From: Streptomyces natalensis ATCC 27448 | Lineage (GTDB): Bacteria; Actinomycetota; Actinomycetes; Streptomycetales; Streptomycetaceae | Assembly (NCBI RefSeq): GCF_000935125.1 | Contig: NZ_JRKI01000045.1 | Span: 124,001 to 188,000 of the forward strand | DNA length: 64,000 bases | Direction: 5' to 3' | In this document: positions 24,946-34,380 of the stretch, piece by piece | How positions within the stretch are numbered: the first letter of the stretch is position 1 | Layout of the letters: each line of letters opens with the position of its first letter | Made by a program: the position numbers and the translations under genes | The notes under the pieces: model-generated | Told to the model about the DNA's origin: nothing | Seen by the model: the letters and a program-made list of their open reading frames with translations, nothing else | Databases searched by the model: none

Positions 24946-26220
24946 GTGACCGACGCCCAAAAGACCGCAGCAGACACTTCACTGCGAGCCTCCGGAGACT
25001 CGCCTCCGGACACCCGACCGGCGCCGGTCCCGCTCCTGGAGCCCCGCGAGGGCATTCCCCCGGTGACCGCCAGCGACGGTGCGCTCGCCGAGGTCATCGC
25101 GGCCTTCGCGGCGGGCCACGGACCGGTCGCCGTCGACGCCGAGCGCGCCTCCGGCTACCGCTACGGCCAGCGCGCCTACCTCGTCCAGCTGCGCCGCGAA
25201 GGCGCCGGCAGCGTCCTGGTCGACCCGGTCGGCTGTCCGGACCTGACCGCGCTCGGCGCGGCCATCGGCGAGGCCGAGTGGGTCCTGCACGCCGCCACCC
25301 AGGACCTGCCGTGCCTGCGGGACATAGGAATGGTCCCCTCCCGGCTGTTCGACACCGAGCTGGCCGGGCGGCTGGCCGGTTTCGCCCGGGTCGGCCTGGG
25401 CGCCATGGTCGAAAACGTCCTCGGCTACGCCCTGGAGAAGGGGCACTCCGCCGTCGACTGGTCCACCCGCCCGCTGCCCGACCCCTGGCTGCGCTATGCC
25501 GCGCTCGATGTCGAGCTGCTGGTGGATCTGCGCGATGCGCTGGAGGAGGAGCTGGAGCGGCAGGGGAAGCTGGAGTGGGCCCGGCAGGAGTTCGCGGCCA
25601 TCGCCGCCGCTCCCCCGCCGCCGCCCCGCAAGGACCCCTGGCGCCGTACGTCCGGGATGCACAAGGTGCGTCGGCGCCGCCAGATGGCCGTCGTACGGGA
25701 GCTGTGGACGGCCCGCGACCAGGTCGCCCAGCGGCGCGACGTCTCGCCGGGCAAGGTGCTCGGGGACGCCGCGATCGTGGAGGCGGCGCTGAATCTGCCG
25801 CCCAACGCCCATGCGCTGGCCGCGCTGCCGGGCTTCGGGCACCGTATGGGCCGCCGTCAGCTGGAGCAGTGGCAGACCGCGATCGACCGCGCCCGCGCGC
25901 TGCCCGAGAGCGAGCTGCCGCAGCCCGGCCAGCCGCTCAACGGCCCCCCGCCGCCCCGCTCCTGGGCCGACAAGGACCCGGCCGCCGCAGCCCGGCTCGC
26001 GGCCGCCCGCGCCGCGGTGAGCGCGCTCGCCGAGCAGCTGAACCTCCCGCAGGAGAATCTGATCACCCCCGACACGGTGCGCAGGCTGTGCTGGGAGCCG
26101 CCGGCCGAACCCGCCCGCGAGAGCGTCACCGAGGTGCTGACCGGGCACGGCGCCCGGCCTTGGCAGATCGAGCTGGTCACCCCGATCCTCACCGAAGCGC
26201 TCCGGACGAACGGCGGCTGA
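24946..26220 (+). CDS. rnd: Ribonuclease D-like protein (3'-5' exonuclease plus HRDC)
   Basis: A 424-residue protein. The DnaQ-like exonuclease domain (about 40-215) has VAVDAERASGYRYGQRAYLVQL, a WVLHAATQDLPCL block and YAALDVELLVDL. It is followed by an HRDC domain around LWTARDQVAQRRDVSPGKVLGD. RNase D trims tRNA and other RNA 3' ends. Exo I normally reads DTE; here it is DAE in VAVDAERAS, so one metal-ligand region differs from E. coli in the middle residue. The start is GTG at 24946. A strong terminator follows. Confidence 0.85.
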   Translation: MTDAQKTAADTSLRASGDSPPDTRPAPVPLLEPREGIPPVTASDGALAEVIAAFAAGHGPVAVDAERASGYRYGQRAYLVQLRREGAGSVLVDPVGCPDLTALGAAIGEAEWVLHAATQDLPCLRDIGMVPSRLFDTELAGRLAGFARVGLGAMVENVLGYALEKGHSAVDWSTRPLPDPWLRYAALDVELLVDLRDALEEELERQGKLEWARQEFAAIAAAPPPPPRKDPWRRTSGMHKVRRRRQMAVVRELWTARDQVAQRRDVSPGKVLGDAAIVEAALNLPPNAHALAALPGFGHRMGRRQLEQWQTAIDRARALPESELPQPGQPLNGPPPPRSWADKDPAAAARLAAARAAVSALAEQLNLPQENLITPDTVRRLCWEPPAEPARESVTEVLTGHGARPWQIELVTPILTEALRTNGG

Positions 26221-26242
26221 CCAGCGACAACCGGCTACAGAC

Positions 26243-26283
26243 AGGCCCCGGCCGCGTGCGAGCACACGCGGCCGGGGCCTTTT
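26243..26283 (+). terminator. Rho-independent terminator after rnd
   Basis: A perfect 16-bp stem (26243-26258 with 26265-26280), a 6-base loop and a TTTT run at 26280-26283. It is the most classical intrinsic terminator in the window. Confidence 0.9.
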
Positions 26284-26446
26284 GTGCGCCCGGACAGACC
26301 GCGCGATACGCGTCCATCGGGTGTGATGTTCGCCGCTGTCGGCGGTGGGGGTGTGCAGCTTGGTTACCCGTAAGTAGCATGTGGGTGTGAAGCGTCCCTG
26401 GGGGCGCCCCGCAGCAGTGCCATCCCGCACCTGGAGGAGAGCCAAC

Positions 26447-27673
26447 GTGCCTCGTACCGCTAGGGACGTCGTCTTCGTCGACGGCGTCCGCACCCCGTTC
26501 GGCAAGGCGGGCCCGAAGGGCATCTACCACGAGACCCGCGCCGACGATCTCGTCGTGAAGGCCATCCGGGAGCTGCTGCGCCGCAACCCGGACCTGGACC
26601 CCGCGAAGATCGACGAGGTCGCCATCGCCGCGACCACCCAGATCGGTGACCAGGGCCTGACCCTGGGCCGTACCGCCGGCATCCTCGCGGGCCTCCCGCA
26701 GTCCGTGCCCGGCTACTCCATCGACCGTATGTGTGCCGGTGCGCTGACGGCCGTCACGGCCACGGCCGGCTCCATCGCCTTCGGCGCGTACGACGCCGTC
26801 ATCGCGGGCGGCGTCGAGCACATGGGCCGCCACCCCATGGGCGAGGGCGTCGACCCCAACCCGCGGTTCGTCTCCGAGAAGCTCGTGGACGAGTCGGCCC
26901 TGTTCATGGGCATGACCGCGGAGAACCTCCACGACCGCTACCCGCAGATCACCAAGGAGCGTTCCGACGCCTACGCGGTGCGCTCGCAGGAGAAGGCGGC
27001 GAAGGCGTACGCCAACGGCAAGATCCAGCAGGACCTGGTCCCGATCTCGGTGCGCAACACCAACGCCGAGGTGGGCGAGACCGGCTGGGGTCTGGTCACC
27101 GCCGACGAGCCGATGCGGCCGGGCACCACGCTGGAGAACCTCGCGGGCCTGAAGACGCCCTTCCGCACGCACGGCCGGGTCACGGCCGGTAACGCCGCCG
27201 GTCTCAACGACGGCGCCACCGCCTCGATCATCGCCTCCGAGGACTTCGCCCGGGAGCACAACCTCCCGGTCAAGATGCGCCTCGTGTCGTACGCCTTCGC
27301 GGGCGTCGAGCCGGAGGTCATGGGCTACGGCCCGATCCCGGCGACGGAGAAGGCCCTGGCCAAGGCCGGTCTCTCCATCGAGGACATCAACCTCTTCGAG
27401 ATCAACGAGGCGTTCGCCGTGCAGGTGCTCGCCTTCCTCGACCACTACGGCATCGCGGACGACGACGAGCGCGTCAACCAGTACGGCGGCGCCATCGCCT
27501 ACGGCCACCCGCTGGCCTCCTCCGGCGTCCGGCTGATGACCCAGCTGGCCCGCCAGTTCGAGGAGCAGCCGGAGGTCCGTTACGGCCTCACCACCATGTG
27601 CGTCGGCTTCGGCATGGGCGCCACGGTCATCTGGGAGAACCCGCACCACAAGGACGCCGGAGGCGACAAGTGA
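26447..27673 (+). CDS. fadA: Acetyl-CoA C-acyltransferase FadA (3-ketoacyl-CoA thiolase)
   Basis: A 408-residue thiolase. Nucleophile Cys96 is in IDRMCAGALTA, with FEINEAFAVQVL, the histidine in GHPLASSGVRL, and the second Cys in GLTTMCVGFGMG. It performs the last, thiolytic step of fatty acid beta-oxidation. GTG at 26447 has GGAGGAGA upstream; the open frame to 26381 is not needed. It overlaps fadB by four bases (GTGA), so they form the alpha/beta subunits of one multienzyme operon. Confidence 0.93.
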   Translation: MPRTARDVVFVDGVRTPFGKAGPKGIYHETRADDLVVKAIRELLRRNPDLDPAKIDEVAIAATTQIGDQGLTLGRTAGILAGLPQSVPGYSIDRMCAGALTAVTATAGSIAFGAYDAVIAGGVEHMGRHPMGEGVDPNPRFVSEKLVDESALFMGMTAENLHDRYPQITKERSDAYAVRSQEKAAKAYANGKIQQDLVPISVRNTNAEVGETGWGLVTADEPMRPGTTLENLAGLKTPFRTHGRVTAGNAAGLNDGATASIIASEDFAREHNLPVKMRLVSYAFAGVEPEVMGYGPIPATEKALAKAGLSIEDINLFEINEAFAVQVLAFLDHYGIADDDERVNQYGGAIAYGHPLASSGVRLMTQLARQFEEQPEVRYGLTTMCVGFGMGATVIWENPHHKDAGGDK

Positions 27674-29799
27674 GCACCACCACCGAGCTCCTCAAGGGCG
27701 CGGCCGAGCTGTTCCCGGACGAGGTCGTGACGTCGGCGCACGTACGGCACCTCGAACTGCCCTACGGCGCGGGCCGGTTCGCGCTGATCACGCTGGACAA
27801 CGGCTTCGACCACACCAAGCCGACCACCTTCGGCCCCGGCTCGCTGGCGAACCTCAACGCCGCGATCGACCAGGTCGAGAAGGAGGCCGCGGACGGCGAG
27901 ATCGTCGGCGTGGGCCTGACGGGCAAGCCGTTCATCTTCGCGGTCGGCGCCGACCTCAAGGGCGTCGAGCTGCTGAAGCGGCACGAGGACGCGCTGGCCA
28001 TCGGCAAGGGCGGCCACGAGGTCTTCAAGCGGCTGTCCGGGCTGGCCGTGCCGACCTTCGCGTACTACAACGGTGCCGCGATGGGCGGCGGCGTCGAGGC
28101 CGGTCTGCACTGCTCGTACCGCACCGTCTCCAAGGCGCTGCCCGCCTTCTCGCTGCCCGAGGTCTTCCTCGGTCTGGTCCCGGGCTGGGGCGGCTGTGCG
28201 CTGCTGCCGAACCTGATCGGCGCGGAGAAGGCCGTCTCGGTCATCATCGAGAACTCGCTCAACCAGAACAAGCAGCTCAAGGGCAAGCAGGTCTTCGACC
28301 TCGGCATCGCGGACGCGCTCTTCGAGGGTGCGGACTTCCTGGAGCAGTCGCTGCTGTGGACCGCGCGGGTCCTCAAGGGCGACGTCACCGTCGAGCGTCC
28401 CGAGATCGACCGCGGGGACGCCTGGGACCAGGCCGTCGCCAAGGGCCGGTTCATCGCCGACGGCAAGGTGCACGGCGCCGCCCCGGCCGCCTACCGCGCA
28501 CTGGACATCATCGCCGCCGCCAAGAGCGGTGACCTCCAGGCCGGTTTCGACGCCGAGGACGAGGCGCTCGCCGACCTGATCATGGGCGGCGAACTGCGCG
28601 CCGGTATCTACTCGTTCAACCTGGTCCAGAAGCGCGCCAAGCGGCCCGCGGGTGCGCCGGACAAGAACCTGGCGCGGCCGGTCACCAAGGTCGGCGTCGT
28701 CGGCGCCGGTCTGATGGCCTCGCAGCTCGCGCTGCTGTTCCTGCGCCGCCTCGAGGTGCCGGTCGTGCTGACCGACATCGACCAGGCGCGCATCGACAAG
28801 GGCGTCGGCTACGTCCACACCGAGATCGACAAGCTGCTCGGCAAGGGCCGCATCAACCAGGACAAGGCCAACCGCCTGAAGGCCCTGGTGACCGGTGTGC
28901 TCGACAAGGCCGAGGGCTTCGCCGACGCGGACTTCATCATCGAGGCCGTCTTCGAGGAGATCGGCGTCAAGCAGCAGGTGTTCGCCGAGGTCGAGGCCGT
29001 CGCGCCGGCGCATGCGATCCTCGCCACCAACACCTCCTCGCTGTCGGTCACCGAGATGGCGTCCAAGCTCAAGCACCCCGAGCGGGTCGTGGGCTTCCAC
29101 TTCTTCAACCCGGTCGCGATCCTGCCGCTGCTGGAGATCGTGCGCGCCGAGAAGACGGACGACGCCTCGCTGGCCACCGCCTTCGGTGTCGCCAAGAAGC
29201 TGAAGAAGACCGCGGTCCTGACGAAGGACGCCCCGGCGTTCGTCGTCAACCGCATTCTGACCCGCTTCATGGGCGAGATCCAGAACGTCATCGACGAGGG
29301 CACCCCGGTCGAGACCGCGGAGAAGGCCATCGAGCCGCTCGGTCTGCCGATGTCGCCGCTGGTGCTGCTGGAGCTGGTCGGCCCGGCGATCGGTCTGCAC
29401 GTCTCCGAGACGCTCAACCGTGCCTTCCCCGACCGCTTCACGGTCTCCCCCAACCTGAAGGCCGTGGTCGAGGCCGGCAAGCGCGGCTTCTACGTCTACG
29501 ACTCCGGCAAGCCGGAGCTGGACCCGGAGGTCGCCGCGCTGCTCAAGCAGGGCGACACCGTCCTGACCGAGCAGCAGGTCCGCGACCGCGTCCTGGACGC
29601 CGTCGCGCAGGAGATCGGTCTGATGCTGGACGAGGGCGTGGTGGCCGAGGCGCAGGACATCGACCTGTGCCTGATCACCGGCGCCGGCTGGCCCTTCCAC
29701 CTGGGCGGCATCACGCCGTACCTGGACCGCGAGGGCATCTCCGAGCGGGTCACGGGCAAGAAGTTCCTGGCCCCCGGGATCGCGAGCGTTCCCGCGTAA
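27670..29799 (+). CDS. fadB: Fatty oxidation complex alpha subunit FadB (enoyl-CoA hydratase / 3-hydroxyacyl-CoA dehydrogenase)
   Basis: A 709-residue bifunctional protein. The N-terminal crotonase domain has ALITLDNG, AVGADLKG and YNGAAMGGGVEAGLHC. The NAD-binding dehydrogenase domain begins at VGVVGAGLMASQLALLFL (about 340), with IEAVFEEIGVKQQVF, ATNTSSLSVTEMA, and the catalytic His in VVGFHFFNPV. The C-terminal HAD domain contains FVVNRILTRFMGE. It hydrates enoyl-CoA and oxidises the 3-hydroxyacyl-CoA for FadA. Only the GTG at 27670, overlapping the fadA stop, makes sense as a start. A hairpin follows at 29817. Confidence 0.93.
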   Translation: MSTTTELLKGAAELFPDEVVTSAHVRHLELPYGAGRFALITLDNGFDHTKPTTFGPGSLANLNAAIDQVEKEAADGEIVGVGLTGKPFIFAVGADLKGVELLKRHEDALAIGKGGHEVFKRLSGLAVPTFAYYNGAAMGGGVEAGLHCSYRTVSKALPAFSLPEVFLGLVPGWGGCALLPNLIGAEKAVSVIIENSLNQNKQLKGKQVFDLGIADALFEGADFLEQSLLWTARVLKGDVTVERPEIDRGDAWDQAVAKGRFIADGKVHGAAPAAYRALDIIAAAKSGDLQAGFDAEDEALADLIMGGELRAGIYSFNLVQKRAKRPAGAPDKNLARPVTKVGVVGAGLMASQLALLFLRRLEVPVVLTDIDQARIDKGVGYVHTEIDKLLGKGRINQDKANRLKALVTGVLDKAEGFADADFIIEAVFEEIGVKQQVFAEVEAVAPAHAILATNTSSLSVTEMASKLKHPERVVGFHFFNPVAILPLLEIVRAEKTDDASLATAFGVAKKLKKTAVLTKDAPAFVVNRILTRFMGEIQNVIDEGTPVETAEKAIEPLGLPMSPLVLLELVGPAIGLHVSETLNRAFPDRFTVSPNLKAVVEAGKRGFYVYDSGKPELDPEVAALLKQGDTVLTEQQVRDRVLDAVAQEIGLMLDEGVVAEAQDIDLCLITGAGWPFHLGGITPYLDREGISERVTGKKFLAPGIASVPA

Positions 29800-29816
29800 C
29801 GACGCGCAGCGCCTGA

Positions 29817-29854
29817 GATGCGCGGGCCGGCCCGGTGGGGGCGGCCCGCGCATC
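29817..29854 (+). terminator. Terminator of the fadAB operon
   Basis: Arms of 13 bp (GATGCGCGGGCCG at 29817-29829 and its complement at 29842-29854) with a 12-base loop, 17 bases after the fadB stop. Confidence 0.8.
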
Positions 29855-29904
29855 GGTGCGTTGTGCGCCGATGCGCCGCGTGCGGGGCGTGGGAGGGTGG
29901 CGGC

Positions 29905-30297
29905 ATGGATTCCTTGGTCATTGTCGATGCCGCGAATGTGGTCGGCTCGGTGCCGGACGGCTGGTGGCGGGACCGGCGCGGGGCAGCGGAGCGGTTGCGC
30001 GATGCGCTGCCGCCGTATGCCGCACAGGGGCTGCCGGGGCTGGTGGCGCCGCCGCTGGAGCTGGTGCTGGTCGTCGAGGGCGCGGCGCGCGGGGTGGCGT
30101 CCGTCGAGGGCGTACGGGTGGAGCCGGCGGCCGGCAGCGGGGACGACCGGATCGTGGAGCTGGTGGCGCAGGAGGGCGACGGCCGGGTCTGCCTGGTGGT
30201 CACCGCGGACCGGGAACTGCGCCGGCGGGTGGAGGCACTGGGGGCGCGGGTGACCGGGCCGCGCGCCGTCCGGCCGGGCGGCGGCGGCAGGACATGA
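29905..30297 (+). CDS. NYN/PIN-like domain protein
   Basis: A 130-residue protein with a NYN-type nuclease fold: the first acidic residue in LVIVDAANVVGS, the acidic pair in GSGDDRIVELV, and CLVVTADRELRRRVEALGARVTGP. The NYN/PIN superfamily cleaves RNA with metal bound by these acidic residues. Some genomes label relatives as NTP pyrophosphohydrolase; no MazG or Nudix motif is present. ATG at 29905 follows GGGAGGG. Confidence 0.75.
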   Translation: MDSLVIVDAANVVGSVPDGWWRDRRGAAERLRDALPPYAAQGLPGLVAPPLELVLVVEGAARGVASVEGVRVEPAAGSGDDRIVELVAQEGDGRVCLVVTADRELRRRVEALGARVTGPRAVRPGGGGRT

Positions 30298-30300
30298 CCA

Positions 30301-30344
30301 GGGCGCTTCTGACGGATCTCCATGGAGATCCGTCAGAAGCGCCC
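30301..30344. terminator. Perfect 44-nt palindrome between convergent genes
   Basis: The 22 bases 30301-30322 are followed with no spacer by their exact reverse complement (30323-30344). It begins three bases after the NYN gene stop and precedes the end of the convergent permease gene, so it can terminate both transcripts. It has no unpaired loop, so as DNA it could also extrude a cruciform. Confidence 0.8.
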
Positions 30345-30407
30345 TGAGGCCCGTACAGCCGACCGCACGGGCCCATGCGCCGCGAAGGCGCCGTCATCCG
30401 CGCGACG

Positions 30408-31955
30408 TCATGGCTGAGTGCCTGGCGTCCCCTCGCCGTCCCGCTGCCGTACGCGAAGGCCCAACCGGCTGTGCCCGCGCCCGTACACGAAGTAGACGCC
30501 GAAGCCGATCACCATCCAGATCGCGAACCGCACCCAGGTCTCGGCGGGCAGATTGAGCATCAGCCACACCGAGGCGAGCACAGACAGGATGGGGACGAGC
30601 GGGACCAGTGGGGTGCGGAAGGTGCGGGGCAGGTCGGGCCGCGAGCGGCGCAGGATGATCACGCCGAGGGCCACGACCACGAACGCGAACAGCGTGCCGA
30701 TGTTGACCAGTTCGGCGAGCACATCGATCGAGGTGAAGCCGGAGGCGACGGCGACGACGACGCCGAGCATGATCGTCGCCCGGTACGGCGTGCCGAAGCG
30801 GGGGTGCGAGCGGGAGAAGACCCGCGGCATCAGACCGTCCCGGCTCATCGCGAAGAACACCCGGCTCTGGCCCAGCAGCAGGATCATGCACACCGAGGTC
30901 AGGCCGACGGCCGCACCGAAGCTGATGATGTCCGCGTAGAAGGGATGGCCCAGGTCCTTGAAGGCGTCGGCGAGCGGGGCGTCCGTGGAGAGCTTGCTGT
31001 ACTTCTCCATGCCGGTGACGACGACGGAGACGGCGACGTAGAGCAGTGTGCAGATGGCGAGGGAGCCGAGGATGCCGCGCGGGACGTCGCGCTGCGGATG
31101 GCGGGTCTCCTCGGCCGCGGTGGCCACGATGTCGAATCCGATGAAGGCGAAGAAGACCACGGCGGCGGCGGCGAAGATGCCCATGGTGCCGAAGTTGGAC
31201 GGGGCGAAGCCGAACATCAGCTCGGCCAGCGGCGCGGACAGTCCGCCGCCGCCCGCGGTCGGCCGGCTCGGCGGTACGAACGGGTGGTAGTTGGCGCCGC
31301 TGATGAAGAAGGCGCCGGCGATGATGACCAGCAGGACGACGGTGACCTTGATGCCGACGATCACCGCCGTCACCCGCGACGACAGCTTCATCCCGAGCAC
31401 CAGGACGCCGGTCAGGACCAGGACGAGGATGCAGGCCAGGAGGTCGAAGCCGAAATGCCCCTCATGCGTGCCGGACAGTCCCTGGGGCAGATGCCAGCCC
31501 GCCGTGTCCATCAGCGAGCGGATATAGCCGGACCAGCCGACGGCCACCACCGCACAGCCCAGAGCGAGTTCGAGGATCAGGTCCCAGCCGATGATCCAGG
31601 CGGGGAGCTCGCCCAAGGACGCGTAGGAGAAGGTGTAGGCGGAGCCGGCGACCGGCACGGTGGAGGCGAATTCCGCGTAGCACAGCGCCGCCAGCGCGCA
31701 GACCACGCCCGCGACGACGAAGGAGAGCGCCACGGCGGGGCCCGCCTGCTCCTTGGCGATCTTTCCGGTAAGAACGAAAATGCCGGTTCCGATGACGACA
31801 CCGACACCGAAGACGGTCAGGTCGAGCGCGGAAAGGGACTTTTTGAGCGAGTGCTCCGGCTCCTCGGTGTCCTGGATCGACTGCTCCACAGTCTTCGTCC
31901 GGAACATGCCGCGATCGCGGCGCGAAACTTTCCCTGTGCCGTGCTGTGTGCTCAT
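30408..31955 (-). CDS. Amino acid permease, APC superfamily (cationic type)
   Basis: A 515-residue membrane protein with about 12-13 helices. The N-terminus is the APC hallmark LTVFGVGVVIGTGIFVLTG, and VPVAGSAYTFSYASLGELPAWIIGWDL follows. The large external loop and the helix FAFIGFDIVATAAEETRHPQRDVP are typical of CAT-type amino acid transporters. The substrate is probably a cationic or small neutral amino acid, but cannot be fixed. It lies downstream of dxs on the same strand, separated by a hairpin. GGAGGTG precedes the ATG at 31955. Confidence 0.9.
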   Translation of the reverse strand: MSTQHGTGKVSRRDRGMFRTKTVEQSIQDTEEPEHSLKKSLSALDLTVFGVGVVIGTGIFVLTGKIAKEQAGPAVALSFVVAGVVCALAALCYAEFASTVPVAGSAYTFSYASLGELPAWIIGWDLILELALGCAVVAVGWSGYIRSLMDTAGWHLPQGLSGTHEGHFGFDLLACILVLVLTGVLVLGMKLSSRVTAVIVGIKVTVVLLVIIAGAFFISGANYHPFVPPSRPTAGGGGLSAPLAELMFGFAPSNFGTMGIFAAAAVVFFAFIGFDIVATAAEETRHPQRDVPRGILGSLAICTLLYVAVSVVVTGMEKYSKLSTDAPLADAFKDLGHPFYADIISFGAAVGLTSVCMILLLGQSRVFFAMSRDGLMPRVFSRSHPRFGTPYRATIMLGVVVAVASGFTSIDVLAELVNIGTLFAFVVVALGVIILRRSRPDLPRTFRTPLVPLVPILSVLASVWLMLNLPAETWVRFAIWMVIGFGVYFVYGRGHSRLGLRVRQRDGEGTPGTQP

Positions 31956-32093
31956 GGGCGCACCTCCGCCTGGACGACCCTCGCAACTCTCCTGAACTGA
32001 CCGAGTCTCCGCAATGGAGAGAAACAGTCAGTGTCGGCGGGCCTTCGGGCGAGGGTGATTCACCCGATGAGGTGTGGGCGCGGATATGCAGAC

Positions 32094-32132
32094 GGGCCGG
32101 TCGGAACACCCGTACGGGTGACCGGCCGGCCC
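32094..32132 (-). terminator. Hairpin between dxs and the amino acid permease gene
   Basis: Outer arms GGGCCGGTC and GACCGGCC enclose the 14-bp palindrome CACCCGTACGGGTG (32107-32120). It lies 22 bases after the dxs stop in the sense of transcription. Confidence 0.7.
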
Positions 32133-32153
32133 ATCGCGGTGCCGTGCGTCCGC

Positions 32154-34097
32154 TCAGTCGCGAGCCACTTCGGCGGCCCGGCCGTCGGCGGCCTCCACCG
32201 GCTCCGCGGCCTCGCCGCCGCGATTGTCGAGGCGGGCGACAAGGCCCGTCACCTGGCGGGCGATGTCCGGCGCGGTGAGTCCGATCTCGGCCATGACCTC
32301 CTTGCGGGAGGCGTGGTCGAGGAACTTCTCGGGGATACCGAAGTCGCGCAGCGGCAGGTCCACCCCGGCGTCCCGCAGCGCCTGCGCGATCGCCGAACCG
32401 ACGCCGCCGGAGCGGATGTTGTCCTCGACGGTGACCACGACGCGGTGCCGGGCGGCGAGCTCCGGCAGCGCCGCATCGACCGGCTTGACCCAGCGCGGGT
32501 CGACGACGGTGGTGGAGATGCCCTGCTTGTCGAGGAGATCGGCGATCTCCAGGCACATCGGTGCAAGCGCACCCACCGAGACCACCAGCACATCGGGCTT
32601 GCCGGCCGTGCTCTCGCGCAGCACGTCCATGCCGCCCACCGTGCCGACGGCGGGCACGGCCGGTCCGACGACGCCCTTGGAGTAGCGCAGCACGGTCGGC
32701 GCGTCCTTGACCTCGACGGCCTCGCGCAGCTGGGCGCGCAGCTGCTCGGCGTCGCGCGGCGCGGCGAGCCGGAGCGTGGGCACGACCTGGAGCATCGACA
32801 TGTCCCACATGCCGTTGTGCGAGGCGCCGTCGTCGCCGGTGACACCGGCGCGGTCCAGGACGAAGGTCACCCCGCACTTGTGCAGCGCGACATCCATCAG
32901 GACCTGGTCGAAGGCGCGGTTGAGGAAGGTGGCGTAGACGGCGAAGACCGGGTGGACGCCGCCGGTGGCCAGGCCCGCGGCCGAGGTGGCGGCGTGCTGC
33001 TCGGCGATGCCGACGTCGTAGATCCGGTCCGGGAACGCCTCGGCGAACTTCTTCAGGCCGACGGGCTGGAGCATGGCCGCGGTGATCGCGACGATGTCGT
33101 CCCGCTCCCGGCCGAGCTTGACCATCTCGTCGCCGAAGACGGAGGTCCAGCTGGCGGCCGCGGTCTTGACCGGCAGGCCGGTGTCCGGGTGGATCGGGCC
33201 GATGCCGTGGAAACGGTCGGCCTCGTCCTGCTCGGCGGGCTTGTAGCCGCGGCCCTTCTCGGTGAGGCAGTGCACGATGACCGGGCCGCCGAAGCGCTTG
33301 GCGCGGGCCAGCGCGGACTCCAGGGCCTCGATGTCATGGCCGTCGATCGGGCCGACGTACTTCAGGCCCAGGTCCTCGAACATGCCCTGCGGCGCGATGA
33401 AGTCCTTCAGGCCCTTCTTGGCGCCGTGCAGCGTCTCGTACAGCGGCTTGCCGACGACGGGCGTGCGCTCCAGGAGGTCCTTGCCGCGGGCCAGGAAGCG
33501 CTCGTAGCCGTCCGTGGTGCGCAGGGTGGCCAGGTGGTTGGCGAGGCCGCCGATGGTGGGGGCGTAGGAGCGCTCGTTGTCGTTGACGACGATGACGAGC
33601 GGGCGGTCCTTGGCGGCGGCGATGTTGTTGAGCGCCTCCCAGGCCATACCGCCGGTCAGCGCGCCGTCACCGATCACGGCGACGACATGGTCGTCCGTCC
33701 CGCGCACCTCGTTGGCCTTGGCGAGTCCGTCGGCCCAGCCCAGGACCGTGGAGGCGTGGCTGTTCTCGATGATGTCGTGCGGCGACTCGGCGCGGGAGGG
33801 ATAGCCGGACAGGCCGCCCTTGGCCCGGAGCCCGGTGAAGTCCTGGCGGCCGGTGAGCAGCTTGTGGACGTAGGACTGGTGGCCCGTGTCGAAGAGGACC
33901 TTGTCCTTCGGGGAGTGGAAGACACGGTGCAGGGCGATGGTCAGCTCGACCACACCCAGATTCGGCCCGAGGTGACCGCCGGTCTTGGACACCGCGTCGA
34001 CGAGGAAGGTGCGGATCTCCCCCGCCAGCTGCTCAAGCTGCTCCGGCTCCAGCCGGTCCAGATCGCGCGGTCCCCTGATACGGGAAAGCAACGCCAC
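32154..34097 (-). CDS. dxs: 1-deoxy-D-xylulose-5-phosphate synthase
   Basis: A 647-residue thiamine-diphosphate enzyme. Substrate and cofactor sites are GGHLGPNLGVVELTIALH, FDTGHQSYVHKLLTGR, VIGDGALTGGMAWEALNN (metal/TPP site) and DRAGVTGDDGASHNGMWD. The C-terminal transketolase fold ends in DFGIPEKFLDH. It condenses pyruvate with glyceraldehyde-3-phosphate for the MEP isoprenoid pathway. The start is GTG at 34097 with AAGGAGG five bases upstream. The C-terminal 30 residues are acidic and Ala-rich. Confidence 0.95.
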   Translation of the reverse strand: MALLSRIRGPRDLDRLEPEQLEQLAGEIRTFLVDAVSKTGGHLGPNLGVVELTIALHRVFHSPKDKVLFDTGHQSYVHKLLTGRQDFTGLRAKGGLSGYPSRAESPHDIIENSHASTVLGWADGLAKANEVRGTDDHVVAVIGDGALTGGMAWEALNNIAAAKDRPLVIVVNDNERSYAPTIGGLANHLATLRTTDGYERFLARGKDLLERTPVVGKPLYETLHGAKKGLKDFIAPQGMFEDLGLKYVGPIDGHDIEALESALARAKRFGGPVIVHCLTEKGRGYKPAEQDEADRFHGIGPIHPDTGLPVKTAAASWTSVFGDEMVKLGRERDDIVAITAAMLQPVGLKKFAEAFPDRIYDVGIAEQHAATSAAGLATGGVHPVFAVYATFLNRAFDQVLMDVALHKCGVTFVLDRAGVTGDDGASHNGMWDMSMLQVVPTLRLAAPRDAEQLRAQLREAVEVKDAPTVLRYSKGVVGPAVPAVGTVGGMDVLRESTAGKPDVLVVSVGALAPMCLEIADLLDKQGISTTVVDPRWVKPVDAALPELAARHRVVVTVEDNIRSGGVGSAIAQALRDAGVDLPLRDFGIPEKFLDHASRKEVMAEIGLTAPDIARQVTGLVARLDNRGGEAAEPVEAADGRAAEVARD

Positions 34098-34239
34098 CCC
34101 TGCCTCCTTGCTGCTTGTGCTGCCGTGGATCGAGCTTGCCGATCAGATGAGTCTAATGTTCCGCCTGCCGTGCCAGCGGCCGGGCCTTGCGATGTATGTC
34201 ACCGGGCGGCGACACCCGAACGGCCCCGCCCGCGGACAG

Positions 34240-34280
34240 GGACCGGCCCCCACTGGCGCATGCCTGGTGGGGGCCGGTCC
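34240..34280 (-). terminator. Terminator of the xylFGH operon
   Basis: A perfect 14-bp stem (34240-34253 with 34267-34280) and 13-base loop in the 459-base gap between xylH and dxs, downstream of the tandem repeats. The rest of the gap, 34098-34239, should hold the dxs promoter but I cannot name its boxes. Confidence 0.75.
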
Positions 34281-34380
34281 GTCGGGATTATGCGGCTTGG
34301 GCCGGGTACGGCCGGTACGGTCGGCGCGCCGGGTCAGCTGTTACAGAACCGGCACGCGCGTGCGCCGTGCCCGCGGCCAT

